Source: Accumulibacter sp032229525 (GTDB lineage: Bacteria > Pseudomonadota > Gammaproteobacteria > Burkholderiales > Rhodocyclaceae). Taken from it: a stretch of 64,000 nucleotides of DNA. The stretch covers positions 1 through 64,000 of the forward strand of contig NZ_JAVTWB010000107.1 of assembly GCF_032229525.1 (NCBI RefSeq). The letters run 5' to 3'. Below, one piece after another: positions 36,628-46,246 of this stretch. How positions within the stretch are numbered: position 1 is the first letter of the stretch; every line of letters begins with the position of its first letter. The position numbers were made by a program, and so were the translations under genes. Below the pieces are notes generated by a model. The model did no database searches. It saw nothing but the letters and a program-made list of their open reading frames with translations, and was not told where the DNA came from.

Positions 36628-37431
36628 TCAACTCCCGGGCAGGCTCAGGCGGTCCAGTCGCAAGCGCTGGCGCTCATCGAACAGGCGTCGGGCAGCAAAA
36701 CTGACTGCGACGACGGTGCCGAAACCGGTCCCGCCGGCGATCAGGAACATCACCAGGATCTGGTACTTGACCGCTTCGACCGGCGGCGTGCCAGCGAGTA
36801 TCTGACCGGTCATCATGCCGGGCAGACTGACGATACCCGCAGCGGACATGGCGTTGATGATCGGAATCAGACCGACGCGGATAGCCTCGTGTCGGCTGTC
36901 GGAAATCGCCCGTTGCCAGCTCTGACCAAGCGCCAGCCGGGTCTCGATGATCTGCCGTTTCTGTGCCGCATCCTGGGTCAGGCGATCGAGTCCCAGCGAG
37001 ATGCCATTCATGGTGTTGCCGAGAATCATCCCCAGCAGCGGTATCGCGTATTGCGGCGCATACCACGGGCTAGTGCCAATCACCAGCACCAGGGCCATCA
37101 CGGTGACGGTGAATGAAGAGACGAACATTGACAGCGTGCCAACGCCGAATCCCCACCAGCCGATGAATCGGCGTTTCTGGCGTACCATCACCTCCCGCCC
37201 GGCGACCACGATCATCACCCCCGCCATCAACGACACCCAGAGCAGATGGACATGGTCGAAAAGAACCTTGAGCACCAAGCCAATCAGAAATAGCTGGATG
37301 GTACTGCGGGCAGCCGAGGCGAGCAGTTGTCGCTCGACGCCGAGTCGCATGCGCAGCGACAGGCCCGCGAGGGCCAGGATCAGCAGCGCGGCGACCGCGA
37401 GGTCCAACGGGGAAAGGGTGATCACGCTCAT
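36628..37431 (-). CDS. fetB: ABC transporter permease, FetB family
   Basis: A 267-residue membrane protein with about seven helices. MVRQKRRFIGWWGFG, the central GNTMNGISLGLDRL and SLPGMMTGQILAGTPPVEAVKYQI are diagnostic of the UPF0014/FetB family. In E. coli FetAB exports iron and protects against peroxide. It overlaps fetA by 4 nt. The longer upstream frame is rejected because MSVITLSPLDL is the natural start. Confidence 0.88.
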   Translation of the reverse strand: MSVITLSPLDLAVAALLILALAGLSLRMRLGVERQLLASAARSTIQLFLIGLVLKVLFDHVHLLWVSLMAGVMIVVAGREVMVRQKRRFIGWWGFGVGTLSMFVSSFTVTVMALVLVIGTSPWYAPQYAIPLLGMILGNTMNGISLGLDRLTQDAAQKRQIIETRLALGQSWQRAISDSRHEAIRVGLIPIINAMSAAGIVSLPGMMTGQILAGTPPVEAVKYQILVMFLIAGGTGFGTVVAVSFAARRLFDERQRLRLDRLSLPGS

Positions 37432-38033
37432 CGCAACAGGCTCTGCTCCAAGGTGCCATTGCGCAGGACAAAGCTGCGTTGCGCGACGCGGTCTGCCTGA
37501 TCGGCATCGTGACTGATCCACAGCAGCGCTGCCTGCCGTTGCCGTCGATAGTCGTCCAGCAAGGCCTCCACCCTGCGCGTGCTCTCCTGGTCGAGATTGC
37601 CGGTCGGCTCGTCCAGTAATAGAGCGGCCGGACCCTGCATCAAGGTGCGCAACAAGGCGAGCCGCTGTCTCTCGCCGGTCGAGCATCGGGACACCTCCCA
37701 ATCGATTGCCGCGTCGGGCAAGCCGAGCTGTTCCAGCCAGGCCGCATTGACGCCCTGGTCGAAGTGGTCGCGAACGTGCTCGGACCACCACTGGCTTTCC
37801 GCGACGACCAGGGCGACGGAACGTCGCCAACCCGGGGCAGGCAGGGTCGCGCAGGCGTCCGTATCAAGGTAGGCCTCGCCAAGGTGGGAATCGAGGTCGG
37901 CGATCGCCCGCAACAGCAGGGTCTTCCCGCTGCCGGAAGCGCCCAGGATACAGACGCATTCACCGGCGCCGACAGAGAGCTCGATCGGGCCGACATGGCG
38001 AGTCCGCAGTTGATGAAGACGAAGGCTGGCCAC
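37428..38033 (-). CDS. fetA: ABC transporter ATP-binding protein, FetA family
   Basis: A 201-residue ATPase partner of FetB. Walker A is GASGSGKT, the signature is the variant STGERQR and Walker B is ALLLDEPTGNLD. It starts at GTG (38033) with GAGGTGA upstream. It is translationally coupled to fetB through an ATGA overlap. Iron export is inferred from the E. coli pair. Confidence 0.85.
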   Translation of the reverse strand: MASLRLHQLRTRHVGPIELSVGAGECVCILGASGSGKTLLLRAIADLDSHLGEAYLDTDACATLPAPGWRRSVALVVAESQWWSEHVRDHFDQGVNAAWLEQLGLPDAAIDWEVSRCSTGERQRLALLRTLMQGPAALLLDEPTGNLDQESTRRVEALLDDYRRQRQAALLWISHDADQADRVAQRSFVLRNGTLEQSLLR

Positions 38034-38287
38034 GACTTACACTCACCTCATCGGGCATTCGATGCACGGGAACGTGAAGGAATAGCTCGCGCAGCCTGGT
38101 CTCGATACGGCGTGATGCCGATTGCCACCCGCTGCGCGGGTAGTGAAGTGGTGATTGTAGGGGCAATCGTTGCCATAATGGGTCGAGTTCGGTCGCGGCA
38201 GCGTCGATCAAGAGGTGCTGCCCAGCGGCTGTGCTGCGTCGGTGACCAGCGGCGGCGGGTGGACGAAAACAAGCGCGGGAGATGATC

Positions 38288-38824
38288 ATGAAGATCCGGA
38301 AGATTCATCACGTGGCCTACCGCTGCGTAGACGCCAAACAGACGGTCGAGTGGTACGGCAGGTATCTCGGCATGGATTTCATTCTGGCAATCGCCGAGGA
38401 TCAGGTGCCGTCGACCGGGGAACCCGACCCGTATATGCACATCTTCCTCGATGCCGGCGGCGGCAACGTTCTGGCCTTCTTCGAACTGCCGACCCAAGCA
38501 CCGATGGATAGAGACCGCAATACCCCGGCGTGGACTCAGCACATTGCTTTCGAAGTCGAATCGATGGCCGATCTGTTGGCTGTCAAGCAGCGCCTGGAGG
38601 CCGACGGTATCGAGGTCGTGGGGATCACCGATCATACCCTGTTCAAGTCGATCTACTTCTTCGACCCCAGCGGCCATCGCCTCGAGCTGGCCTTCAATAC
38701 CGCCACGGCGGCGATGATGGACAGGTTGGACGCCGTGAAATGGGAGATGATCGAGGAATGGGCGAAGACCCGAAAGGCGCCGAAACACGCGGCGTGGATG
38801 CATGATGGCAGCCATCTCGCCTGA
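38288..38824 (+). CDS. VOC (glyoxalase/dioxygenase) family protein
   Basis: A 178-residue vicinal-oxygen-chelate fold protein. The metal-binding pattern appears as the His in KIHHVAYRC, the His in THIAFEV-like TQHIAFEVES, and the Glu in GHRLELAF, as in ring-cleaving dioxygenases and glyoxalases. GGGAG at 38277-38281 fits ATG 38288 better than the one at 38282. The C-terminal 35 residues are an extra helical tail. The substrate is unknown. Confidence 0.85.
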   Translation: MKIRKIHHVAYRCVDAKQTVEWYGRYLGMDFILAIAEDQVPSTGEPDPYMHIFLDAGGGNVLAFFELPTQAPMDRDRNTPAWTQHIAFEVESMADLLAVKQRLEADGIEVVGITDHTLFKSIYFFDPSGHRLELAFNTATAAMMDRLDAVKWEMIEEWAKTRKAPKHAAWMHDGSHLA

Positions 38825-39099
38825 TCGCGGCCCGTTTCCCTGCACCGCCGCCAGAACAGAAGATGCCATCCACCGTGCGCTTGCGAGCCTGTTGCCGGCA
38901 CGCAAAACGAACACGCCTGGTCTGCTTCAGACGTCTTTGACGTCAGCGTTTGCCGAGTCGCCATGCAAGCTTGGGCAGGCATTCGCCTTGACCGGCAAGC
39001 GCGATCTTTCTATGCTGTGAAGGTACGCTGCGGTCGCGCAGGCGACCTCGGAACTCACTCACTGACCGAACCATACCAGCATCGACACAAGGGACCATC

Positions 39100-39474
39100 A
39101 TGACCAACGAAAACACCACGACCAAGAGAAAACCTGCCGCCAGGAAGACCGAGACCAAGCCAACAACGGCTGCCGCCACGGCTGCCAAGGCGCCGGCGGC
39201 TGTCAAAGCAGCGCCAGTCGCCGCCGCCAAGAAAGCACCGGTGCAGAAGGCCGCCCCGGCTGCGACTCAGGCCAACGCCACGCAGAGCGCTACAGCTCAG
39301 CGCAGTACGACGGCCGCCAAGCAGGCGACGCCGCCACCGGGTGCCGAGGAACGCTATTGCATGGTCCAGTCGGCAGCCTATTTCATCGCCGAGAAAGATG
39401 GTTTTCAAGGCTGCGCCACCGACTACTGGATGCGTGCCGAGCGCGAAGTTTCGGCCCAGCTCGGAGAATCGTAG
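39100..39474 (+). CDS. DUF2934 protein with histone H1-like tail
   Basis: A 124-residue protein. Residues 1-80 are almost only Ala, Lys, Thr, Pro and Gln (AAKAPAAVKAAPVAAAKKAP), like bacterial histone H1-like proteins. The C-terminal part AAYFIAEKDGFQGCATDYWMRAEREV is a DUF2934 domain. Such proteins may bind DNA through the tail, but no function is established. Confidence 0.8.
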   Translation: MTNENTTTKRKPAARKTETKPTTAAATAAKAPAAVKAAPVAAAKKAPVQKAAPAATQANATQSATAQRSTTAAKQATPPPGAEERYCMVQSAAYFIAEKDGFQGCATDYWMRAEREVSAQLGES

Positions 39475-39532
39475 GCGTAGCATCATGGCCTCTGCGTCGC
39501 CGAGTGCCTTTCACCGTTAGGGGATTCAACGT

Positions 39533-40006
39533 ATGCGCAAGCGAGTCATCACCGATGTCCAGAAGGTTGCCGCTCAAGCGACTGGAGACTGGCTGAAGCT
39601 TGAAGACCTGGCCGAGGTCGAAATCAGCTCGGAACACAGCGACCATCCCATCGAGTCAGCGCTGGTGCCCGACGGGGGCGTTGGTTGGCGTGCCGCCGTG
39701 CCCGGCAAACAGACCATTCGTCTGCTCTTTTCGCCGCCGCAAGCGGTGCGGCGGATTTGGCTCTCGTTTGTCGAATCGACGGTGCAACGCACCCAGGAAT
39801 ACGTTGTGCGCTGGTCGGCCGACGGTGGGCAGTCGTTCCGGGAGATCGTCAGGCAGCAATGGAATTTCAGCCCGGAAGGCGCCAACAGTGAAACTGAAGA
39901 CCACCAGGTCAATCTTGGCGCGGTGACCGTGCTCGAATTGATCATCACCCCGGATCTCGGTAACGAGCAAGCCTTCGCTTCTCTGGCGCAGCTGCGTATC
40001 GCCTGA
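39533..40006 (+). CDS. Discoidin (F5/8C)-like beta-sandwich protein
   Basis: A 157-residue protein with a beta-sandwich pattern: IRLLFSPPQAVRRIWLSFVES, EYVVRWSADGGQSFREIVRQ and VLELIITPDLG. This is the arrangement of F5/8 type C or carbohydrate-binding modules. It has no signal peptide, so it seems cytoplasmic, which is odd for this fold. It is 58 bp downstream of the DUF2934 gene. The ligand is unknown. Confidence 0.65.
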   Translation: MRKRVITDVQKVAAQATGDWLKLEDLAEVEISSEHSDHPIESALVPDGGVGWRAAVPGKQTIRLLFSPPQAVRRIWLSFVESTVQRTQEYVVRWSADGGQSFREIVRQQWNFSPEGANSETEDHQVNLGAVTVLELIITPDLGNEQAFASLAQLRIA

Positions 40007-40286
40007 CTATCCGCGCCCCTTGGTGACCCGTTCAGCTGGCTGCGTTCAGGCTCACGTGGTCGCCGCCGCCGGCCGTAAAGCAGGTCACGGCTTCCCGACC
40101 GGCATGTGGCGCCAAGCCACTGCGGTAGCTCCAGGGCGTCTGCCGTATCGCCTGTGGGTCTTCTCCGGAGCGCGCGCCCTGCTTGCGCTGGCGCGTTCCG
40201 CGCAGTCACACAAGATGCATGTGCACGAACGTCGGACTCGCCAGCTTGATACAATGGCGGATTGACCCTGTCGCAGGCTCCCGACG

Positions 40287-41462
40287 ATGAAACGCAACCG
40301 CTTCTCTTCCCGCAAGCGTATTTCTGCTGATGCCACCGAACTGGGTCGCCTGGCGATCGGCCTCGCCGAGTCGGGCAGCAAGCTCGAGGACCTGTTCTGG
40401 CAGAACTGCCTTGCCGAAATTCTCAACCGGCTGTTCCAGGACGGTGCCGAGGATGACCTGACCGCCGCGCTCGACCGCCTGTTCGATACCCATGCGATGG
40501 CCCATGACGATCTCGCCGACATCGTCGAGTCGCACGCCGAGTCGTGCGTGATGTCGAATCAGGGCCAGGAGTTCGACGTTCTGCTGCTGGCCGTGCCCGT
40601 GCTGGGTTGGTCGCGCTTTTCAATCCCGGCTGCCGCGATCCCGAAGAATACGCTGCAGACGCTGAAGGTCCACCTTGGTGCCCATGTTCTGGCTGGCGGA
40701 ACCCGGCTCGCCGTCGCCGACTACCTCTACAGTCCGGACCAGCTACCACACAGTTTTGTCGAAACCTGGCAATTGATGCAGGAGCTGGGGACGGCCGCAC
40801 TCGCCGGCACGGACCTCAACGTCAACGCATTGGCCATGCCGGAAACCAACCGCTTCCTCTCCGACACCCGCTACCTGGTCGCTGCCCTGGTCGTTGCGCG
40901 CGGCATGCCGCTTTTCCGCTGGAACGAGGTGGACAAGACGACTCGTGAAATAGCCCTCAAGGAATGGGTGCGGCAGGGCGGACCCAGCCTCGAACCGCTG
41001 CTCACTGGCTGCGCCTATCAACCGTTGCTGGCTGATGCCTATCACGCTGCTTGCCGAGCCGCCGACAGTGCGTCGCGCCCCTACTCGCTGAATGCCTCGG
41101 TCGCCTTTCTGCAAGCCACCCTCAACCTGCAAGTAGAAGAACTGCGCGCCGTGGTTGGCGGCTTCCACGACAAGCGACTCGAAGAGTACCGAATCGGCTT
41201 TGGCCCCTGCGACAGCGACGTGATTTACCACGGCGTCGTCTGGCCACTGCTTGGCGTGGAAGATGAAACGACCGATGTCGCCGGCGAAATAGAAACGGTG
41301 TTGCGCAAAACCGGCCTCAAGGAAATCAGCGTGCTCGACCAACAGTTTCCCTACGAGTTCTGTGACGACTGTGGCGCCCCCCTCTATCCCAACGTCGAGG
41401 GTGAGACGGTACACGCCGAGATGCCGGAACAGAACGACGCGCCCTCGCAGACACTGCACTGA
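40287..41462 (+). CDS. DUF2863 family protein
   Basis: A 391-residue cytoplasmic protein recognised as DUF2863, a betaproteobacterial family of unknown function. Conserved stretches include the N-terminal SRKRISADATELGRLAIGLAESGS and the C-terminal CxxC pair in EFCDDCGAPLYPN, which could bind zinc. It ends 19 bp before bioA, so it may be the first gene of the biotin transcription unit. Confidence 0.82.
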   Translation: MKRNRFSSRKRISADATELGRLAIGLAESGSKLEDLFWQNCLAEILNRLFQDGAEDDLTAALDRLFDTHAMAHDDLADIVESHAESCVMSNQGQEFDVLLLAVPVLGWSRFSIPAAAIPKNTLQTLKVHLGAHVLAGGTRLAVADYLYSPDQLPHSFVETWQLMQELGTAALAGTDLNVNALAMPETNRFLSDTRYLVAALVVARGMPLFRWNEVDKTTREIALKEWVRQGGPSLEPLLTGCAYQPLLADAYHAACRAADSASRPYSLNASVAFLQATLNLQVEELRAVVGGFHDKRLEEYRIGFGPCDSDVIYHGVVWPLLGVEDETTDVAGEIETVLRKTGLKEISVLDQQFPYEFCDDCGAPLYPNVEGETVHAEMPEQNDAPSQTLH

Positions 41463-41481
41463 ACGCCTACCCGATCCCGCT

Positions 41482-42813
41482 ATGAGCAACAGCGATTTGC
41501 TGCAGCGCAGCCTTGCCGCCGTTTGGCACCCATGTACCCAGATGAAGCAGCACGGAGCGGCTGCCGACGCCTTGCCGATGGTCCCGATCGCCAACGGCAA
41601 GGGTGTCTGGCTATACGACTTCGATGGCCGGCGCTATCTGGACGGCATCAGCTCGTGGTGGGTCAATCTGTTTGGCCACTGCAATCCGCGGATCAATGCG
41701 GCGCTACGCGCGCAGCTCGACGAACTGGAGCATGTCATTCTCGCCGGCTTCACGCATCGGCCGGTGATCGAACTTTCCGAACGTCTCTCGGCACTTTCTG
41801 GCGGCGCACTCGGCCATTGCTTCTATGCTTCCGACGGCGCATCGGCGACAGAAATCGCGCTCAAGATGTCGTTCCACTCCTGGCGCAACCGCGGCCGCGA
41901 AGAAAAACAGGAGTTCCTCTGTCTGGCCGGCAGCTATCACGGCGAGACCGTCGGCGCCCTGGCCGTGACCGATGTCGCGCTGTTCAAGGACGCCTACGCG
42001 CCGCTGATCCGCCCGGCCAGCACCGTGATGACGCCCGATGCACGCCTGGCGGAGGAAGGTGAAACAGCGGTCGACGTCGCCCGGCGCGCGGCCACTGCCC
42101 TCGAACGTCATCTCGAACAGCACCATCGCCGCATCGCGGCGCTGATCGTGGAGCCGCTCATCCAGTGTGCCAGCGGCATGGCGATGTACGATCCCGAGTA
42201 CCTGCGGCTCGCCAGGGGCCTGTGCGACCGCTATGAGGTTCATCTGATCTGTGACGAGATCGCCGTCGGTTGTGGCCGCACCGGCACTTTTTTCGCCCAC
42301 CAGCAGGCGGGTATCAGACCGGATTTCCTGTGCCTGTCGAAAGGCATTTCCGGCGGTTATCTGCCGCTATCGATCGTGCTCACCACCGACGATGTCTACG
42401 CTGCGTTCTACGACGACCGCCTCAGCCGGGGCTTTCTCCATTCCCACTCCTACACCGGCAACGCGCTGGCCTGCAGGGCAGCCCTGGCGACGCTCGACAT
42501 CTTCGCCGACGACGGGGTGATCGAGGCCAATCGCTCGCTCGCCGCGCATCTCGCCCGCTGTCTGAGTCCCCTGGCCAAGCACCCGCAGGTGCGCCATCTT
42601 CGCCAGCGCGGCATGATCGCGGCGTTCGACGTGCTCAGCGATGACCCACAGTTCTCGGAACGCTTCTACCGCCAGGCGTTGGCCAACGAAATCCTGCTGC
42701 GGCCGATAGGCAACACGATCTATTTCATGCCTCCCTATGTGATCAGCCACGAGGAATGCGAGTTTCTCGTGGCGCAAGCCATCGCCACGCTCGACGTCGC
42801 GCTGCACCGATGA
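41482..42813 (+). CDS. bioA: Adenosylmethionine--8-amino-7-oxononanoate aminotransferase
   Basis: A 443-residue PLP enzyme that makes 7,8-diaminopelargonate using SAM as amino donor. HPCTQMKQH and GISSWWVNLFGH are BioA signatures, LICDEIAVGCGRTG holds the PLP-ring aspartate, and LSKGISGGYLPLS holds the Schiff-base lysine. The start MSNSDLLQRSLAAVWHP is normal for the family. It overlaps bioF by 4 nt. Confidence 0.96.
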   Translation: MSNSDLLQRSLAAVWHPCTQMKQHGAAADALPMVPIANGKGVWLYDFDGRRYLDGISSWWVNLFGHCNPRINAALRAQLDELEHVILAGFTHRPVIELSERLSALSGGALGHCFYASDGASATEIALKMSFHSWRNRGREEKQEFLCLAGSYHGETVGALAVTDVALFKDAYAPLIRPASTVMTPDARLAEEGETAVDVARRAATALERHLEQHHRRIAALIVEPLIQCASGMAMYDPEYLRLARGLCDRYEVHLICDEIAVGCGRTGTFFAHQQAGIRPDFLCLSKGISGGYLPLSIVLTTDDVYAAFYDDRLSRGFLHSHSYTGNALACRAALATLDIFADDGVIEANRSLAAHLARCLSPLAKHPQVRHLRQRGMIAAFDVLSDDPQFSERFYRQALANEILLRPIGNTIYFMPPYVISHEECEFLVAQAIATLDVALHR

Positions 42814-43964
42814 TTGTGGACCAACTGCAAAGCGAGCTGGAGGCCCTGCAAGGCGACGGCCTAAGACGCCATCGCCGCACCCTCGAGCTCCCCTGCGGGC
42901 CGCAGGCCCGCGTTGATGGTCATCCTCTGCTCAGCTTCTGCAGCAACGACTACCTCGGTCTGGCCAATGACCCGGCGCTGATCGACGCGGCCTGCGCCGG
43001 CGCCAGAGCCTGGGGCGTCGGCAGCGGCGCTTCCCATCTGGTCAGCGGCCATCTCGTCCCGCACGCGGTACTCGAGCAGAAACTCGCCGATTTCACCGGC
43101 TTCGCCCGCGCCCTGCTCTTCTCAACCGGCTACATGGCCAATCTGGGTATCGTCCCGGCACTGGTCGGGCGCACGGACGCGGTTTTTGCCGACCGTCTCA
43201 ACCATGCTTCGCTGATCGACGCCGTGCAACTCTCACGCGCTGACAGTCAGCGCTATCCGCACGGCGATCTGGCAGCGCTGGAGCGCCTGCTCGCGGCCAG
43301 CTCTGCCCGCCGCAAACTGATTCTCACCGATGCCGTGTTCAGCATGGACGGCGATCTCGCGCCGTTGCCCGGACTGCTCGAACTCGCCGAGCGCTTTGAT
43401 GCCTGGCTGGTGGTCGACGATGCCCACGGCTTCGGCGTACTCGGCGCACAGGGACGCGGCAGCGTCGCGCACTTCCAGCTGCCGGCCAGCCGGCGCCTGG
43501 TCTACATGGGCACCCTCGGCAAGGCGGCTGGCGGGGCCGGCGCCTTCGTTGCCGGTGACGCAACGCTTGTCGAATGGCTACAGCAGCGCGCCCGAACCTG
43601 CATTTTCACGACCGCCGGCAGCCCGGCTATCGCTTGTGCGCTGGCCACCAGCCTTGAACTGATCGCTGATGGCGATGCACGGCGTAATCGGCTATGGCAA
43701 CTCAGCGCGCAGTTGCGCGACGGACTGGCCGACACGCGATGGCAGCTTCTGCCCTCGCCGACAGCGATCCAGCCGGTGATCATCGGCGACAACCACGAAG
43801 CCCTGCGCGTCGCCACCGAGCTCTACCAACGCGGCCTGTGGGTACCGGCGATCCGACCACCGACAGTGCCCAGAGGGACCGCGCGCCTGCGCGTGTCGCT
43901 GACCGCGGCGCATACACCGGAGCAGGTCGCCCGCCTGATAGACGCGCTGCGAGAGCTCGCGTGA
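42810..43964 (+). CDS. bioF: 8-amino-7-oxononanoate synthase
   Basis: A 384-residue PLP enzyme that condenses pimeloyl-ACP with alanine. LSFCSNDYLGLANDP, SGASHLVSGH, VVDDAHGFGVLG and the lysine in MGTLGKAAGGAGAF identify it. It is coupled to bioA by ATGA and to bioH by TGATG. Confidence 0.96.
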   Translation: MIVDQLQSELEALQGDGLRRHRRTLELPCGPQARVDGHPLLSFCSNDYLGLANDPALIDAACAGARAWGVGSGASHLVSGHLVPHAVLEQKLADFTGFARALLFSTGYMANLGIVPALVGRTDAVFADRLNHASLIDAVQLSRADSQRYPHGDLAALERLLAASSARRKLILTDAVFSMDGDLAPLPGLLELAERFDAWLVVDDAHGFGVLGAQGRGSVAHFQLPASRRLVYMGTLGKAAGGAGAFVAGDATLVEWLQQRARTCIFTTAGSPAIACALATSLELIADGDARRNRLWQLSAQLRDGLADTRWQLLPSPTAIQPVIIGDNHEALRVATELYQRGLWVPAIRPPTVPRGTARLRVSLTAAHTPEQVARLIDALRELA

Positions 43965-44722
43965 TGCAGATCGTCGGCACGGGCCCGGATCTCGCCCTGA
44001 TCCACGGTTGGGGGCTGGGCAGCTGGGTCTGGCAAGCATTGCTCGAACCCTTGTCAGGTCGCTGCCGGGTACACCTGGTCAACTTGCCCGGCTACGGACG
44101 GGCGCCGGCCGATGGTGGCGATTTCGCGGCCACAGCTCGGGCCATGATCAACGCCCTACCCGAAGGGGTGACGCTGTGCGGCTGGTCACTTGGCGCAATG
44201 CTGGCAATGCGCGCGGCGCTGCTGGAGCCGGAACGTGTGGCCGGGCTGATACTGGTGGGTAGCACAGCCCGTTTCACGCGACGCGCCGATTGGCCGGCGG
44301 CGCAGGCGCCGGCTCTGCTCGACAGTTTCCTGGCCAGCGTCAGACAGCGGCCGGAGCGAGCGCTGCAGCGCTTCGTCGCCTTGCTCGGTCAGGGTGACGC
44401 CGAGGCGCGGATGATCACGCGCACACTCCTTGCCGGCCTGCGCCAGGCGCCGGTGCCGGACGCCGAAGTGCTGAGCCGTGGCCTGGAGTGGCTGCGGGAC
44501 ATCGACTTGCGTCTGCTGGTACCAGCCATCGCTACGCGCAGCCTGCTCATTCACGGCGAGAACGACTCGCTGAACCCAGTGGCAGCGGCAAGCTGGTTGT
44601 CGCAAGCGCTGCCGAACGCCAGCCTGGAGATTCTTGCGGAGACCGGTCACGTGCCCTTCCTCGCTGACCCGGATCGTTTTGTCCGACTGGTGAACGATTT
44701 CTGCCATGCTGCTGCCGCCTAA
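43964..44722 (+). CDS. bioH: Pimeloyl-ACP methyl ester carboxylesterase
   Basis: A 252-residue alpha/beta hydrolase that removes the methyl group from pimeloyl-ACP methyl ester. The nucleophile serine is in CGWSLGAM and the final histidine in TGHVPFL. HGWGLGSWVW near the start is typical of BioH. Its ATG overlaps the bioF stop by 1 nt, so longer upstream starts are rejected. Confidence 0.93.
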   Translation: MQIVGTGPDLALIHGWGLGSWVWQALLEPLSGRCRVHLVNLPGYGRAPADGGDFAATARAMINALPEGVTLCGWSLGAMLAMRAALLEPERVAGLILVGSTARFTRRADWPAAQAPALLDSFLASVRQRPERALQRFVALLGQGDAEARMITRTLLAGLRQAPVPDAEVLSRGLEWLRDIDLRLLVPAIATRSLLIHGENDSLNPVAAASWLSQALPNASLEILAETGHVPFLADPDRFVRLVNDFCHAAAA

Positions 44723-45473
44723 ACCGCGTGTTCGCGAGTCCTTCGAGCGTGCGGCAGCCTCGTATGACGACGCCGCCCTCTTGCAGCGGCAGGTCTGCGA
44801 ACGCCTGTTGCTGGAGCTCGCACCGTTTCCCGAGCCAAGCCACATTCTCGATGCCGGCTGTGGCACTGGCTACGGCTCGCGCTTGTTGCGCGCGCGCTGG
44901 CCCGCGGTGCACATCACGGCGGTCGACTTCGCCACGACCATGCTCGCCGCAGCGCGTGACGATGCCGACATTTGTCTGGCCGCCGACATCGAGGCCTTGC
45001 CCTGCAAGGACGATTGCTTTGCTGCCTGGTGGTCCAATTTGACCGTGCAGTGGTGCGATACGGACAGTGTGCTGGCTGAAGCGCACCGCGTCTTGCAACC
45101 CGGCGGGCAACTGGCGCTGAGTACGCTCGGCCCCGACACCTTTTGCGAACTGCGCGAGGCCTTCGCCGGCATCGACCGCCACCGCCACACGCTGAGCTTC
45201 AGTGAACCGGCTGCCATCAGCGAGGCTCTGTCGCGTGCCGGCTTTTCCGCCATCAAGCTCTACCGGCAGACGATCAACCTGCACTACCCTGATCTGAAGA
45301 GACTGCTGCGAGCGATCAAGGAGATCGGCGCCAACTCGGTCGGCGATGGTGCGCGTAGCGGCCTGCTCGGCCGCGGGGCCTGGCAGCAGGTACAGGCGGC
45401 CTACGAGCAGCATCGCACGCCAGCCGGCCTGCCCGCGCGCTACGACGTGATTCTCGCCTACGCCAGAAAGTGA
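44706..45473 (+). CDS. bioC: Malonyl-ACP O-methyltransferase
   Basis: A 255-residue SAM-dependent enzyme that starts pimelate synthesis by methylating malonyl-ACP. Motif I is ILDAGCGTGYGS, followed by AVDFATTML and the BioC-specific VQWCDTDSVLAEAHRVLQPGG region. It overlaps bioH by 17 nt. Confidence 0.94.
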   Translation: MLLPPKPRVRESFERAAASYDDAALLQRQVCERLLLELAPFPEPSHILDAGCGTGYGSRLLRARWPAVHITAVDFATTMLAAARDDADICLAADIEALPCKDDCFAAWWSNLTVQWCDTDSVLAEAHRVLQPGGQLALSTLGPDTFCELREAFAGIDRHRHTLSFSEPAAISEALSRAGFSAIKLYRQTINLHYPDLKRLLRAIKEIGANSVGDGARSGLLGRGAWQQVQAAYEQHRTPAGLPARYDVILAYARK

Positions 45474-45481
45474 GGGAGCAC

Positions 45482-46174
45482 ATGCAAGCGGAGCCCGTGC
45501 ACCACCAGGCCGCCTGGTTCATCACCGGCACCGATACCGAAATTGGCAAGACCTTCGTCGCCTGTGCCCTCTTGCACGCACTGCGCAACGCCGGGCTGAG
45601 CGCGGTCGCGATGAAACCGATCGCCGCCGGCTGCGACGATCAGGGACGCAATGACGATGTCGAGCGCCTGCTCGCGGCATCGTCACTGCAGCCACCGCGA
45701 GAGTTGGTCAATCCGTACTGCTTCCAGGCCGCAGTCGCACCGCACATCGCCGCCGCGGAGGAAGGACGACGCATCGAGCTGCCGCATATCGCCGCCACTC
45801 TCCGGCAACTGCAGGCCATGGCCGACGCGGTTCTGGTCGAAGGTGTTGGCGGTTTCTGCGTTCCGCTCGGCAGTACCTACGACACCGCCGATCTGGCAGC
45901 GACGCTCCAGCTGCCGCTGATCCTGGTCGTCGGCATGCGGCTTGGCTGCATCAACCATGCCCTGTTGACCCAGCAGGCAATCGCTGCCCGGGGGCTGACT
46001 CTGGCTGGCTGGGTGGCGAATCGAATCGACCCGACGATGTCACGCTTCAGCGAAAACCTGGCCGCTTTGCAGGCACGGCTGACCGCACCGCTGCTCGGCG
46101 TTGTCGAACATGGGACGACGCCCGAGCAAGCCGCGCTGATGCTACAAGTGCCCAATGGGGTGCGCCAACCGTAA
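45482..46174 (+). CDS. bioD: Dethiobiotin synthetase
   Basis: A 230-residue ATP-dependent carboxylase that closes the ureido ring. The P-loop is GTDTEIGKT, and KPIAAG and VEGVGGFCVPL are diagnostic. An ATG with GAGGGAG just upstream is chosen over a GTG 12 nt earlier. It is the last gene of bioAFHCD. bioB is not in the window. Confidence 0.94.
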   Translation: MQAEPVHHQAAWFITGTDTEIGKTFVACALLHALRNAGLSAVAMKPIAAGCDDQGRNDDVERLLAASSLQPPRELVNPYCFQAAVAPHIAAAEEGRRIELPHIAATLRQLQAMADAVLVEGVGGFCVPLGSTYDTADLAATLQLPLILVVGMRLGCINHALLTQQAIAARGLTLAGWVANRIDPTMSRFSENLAALQARLTAPLLGVVEHGTTPEQAALMLQVPNGVRQP

Positions 46175-46182
46175 CACGGAGC

Positions 46183-46212
46183 AAAAAAAAGCCCGACCTG
46201 AATGGTCGGGCT
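46183..46212 (-). terminator. Terminator of phaA
   Basis: Stem AGCCCGACC / GGTCGGGCT with a 5-nt loop. Read on the minus strand, the T-tract (eight A on the plus strand, 46183-46190) follows the stem. It may also weakly serve the bio operon from the other side. Confidence 0.88.
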
Positions 46213-46246
46213 TCTCTGCATTCTGAAACGCTACAGCAGACTGCAA

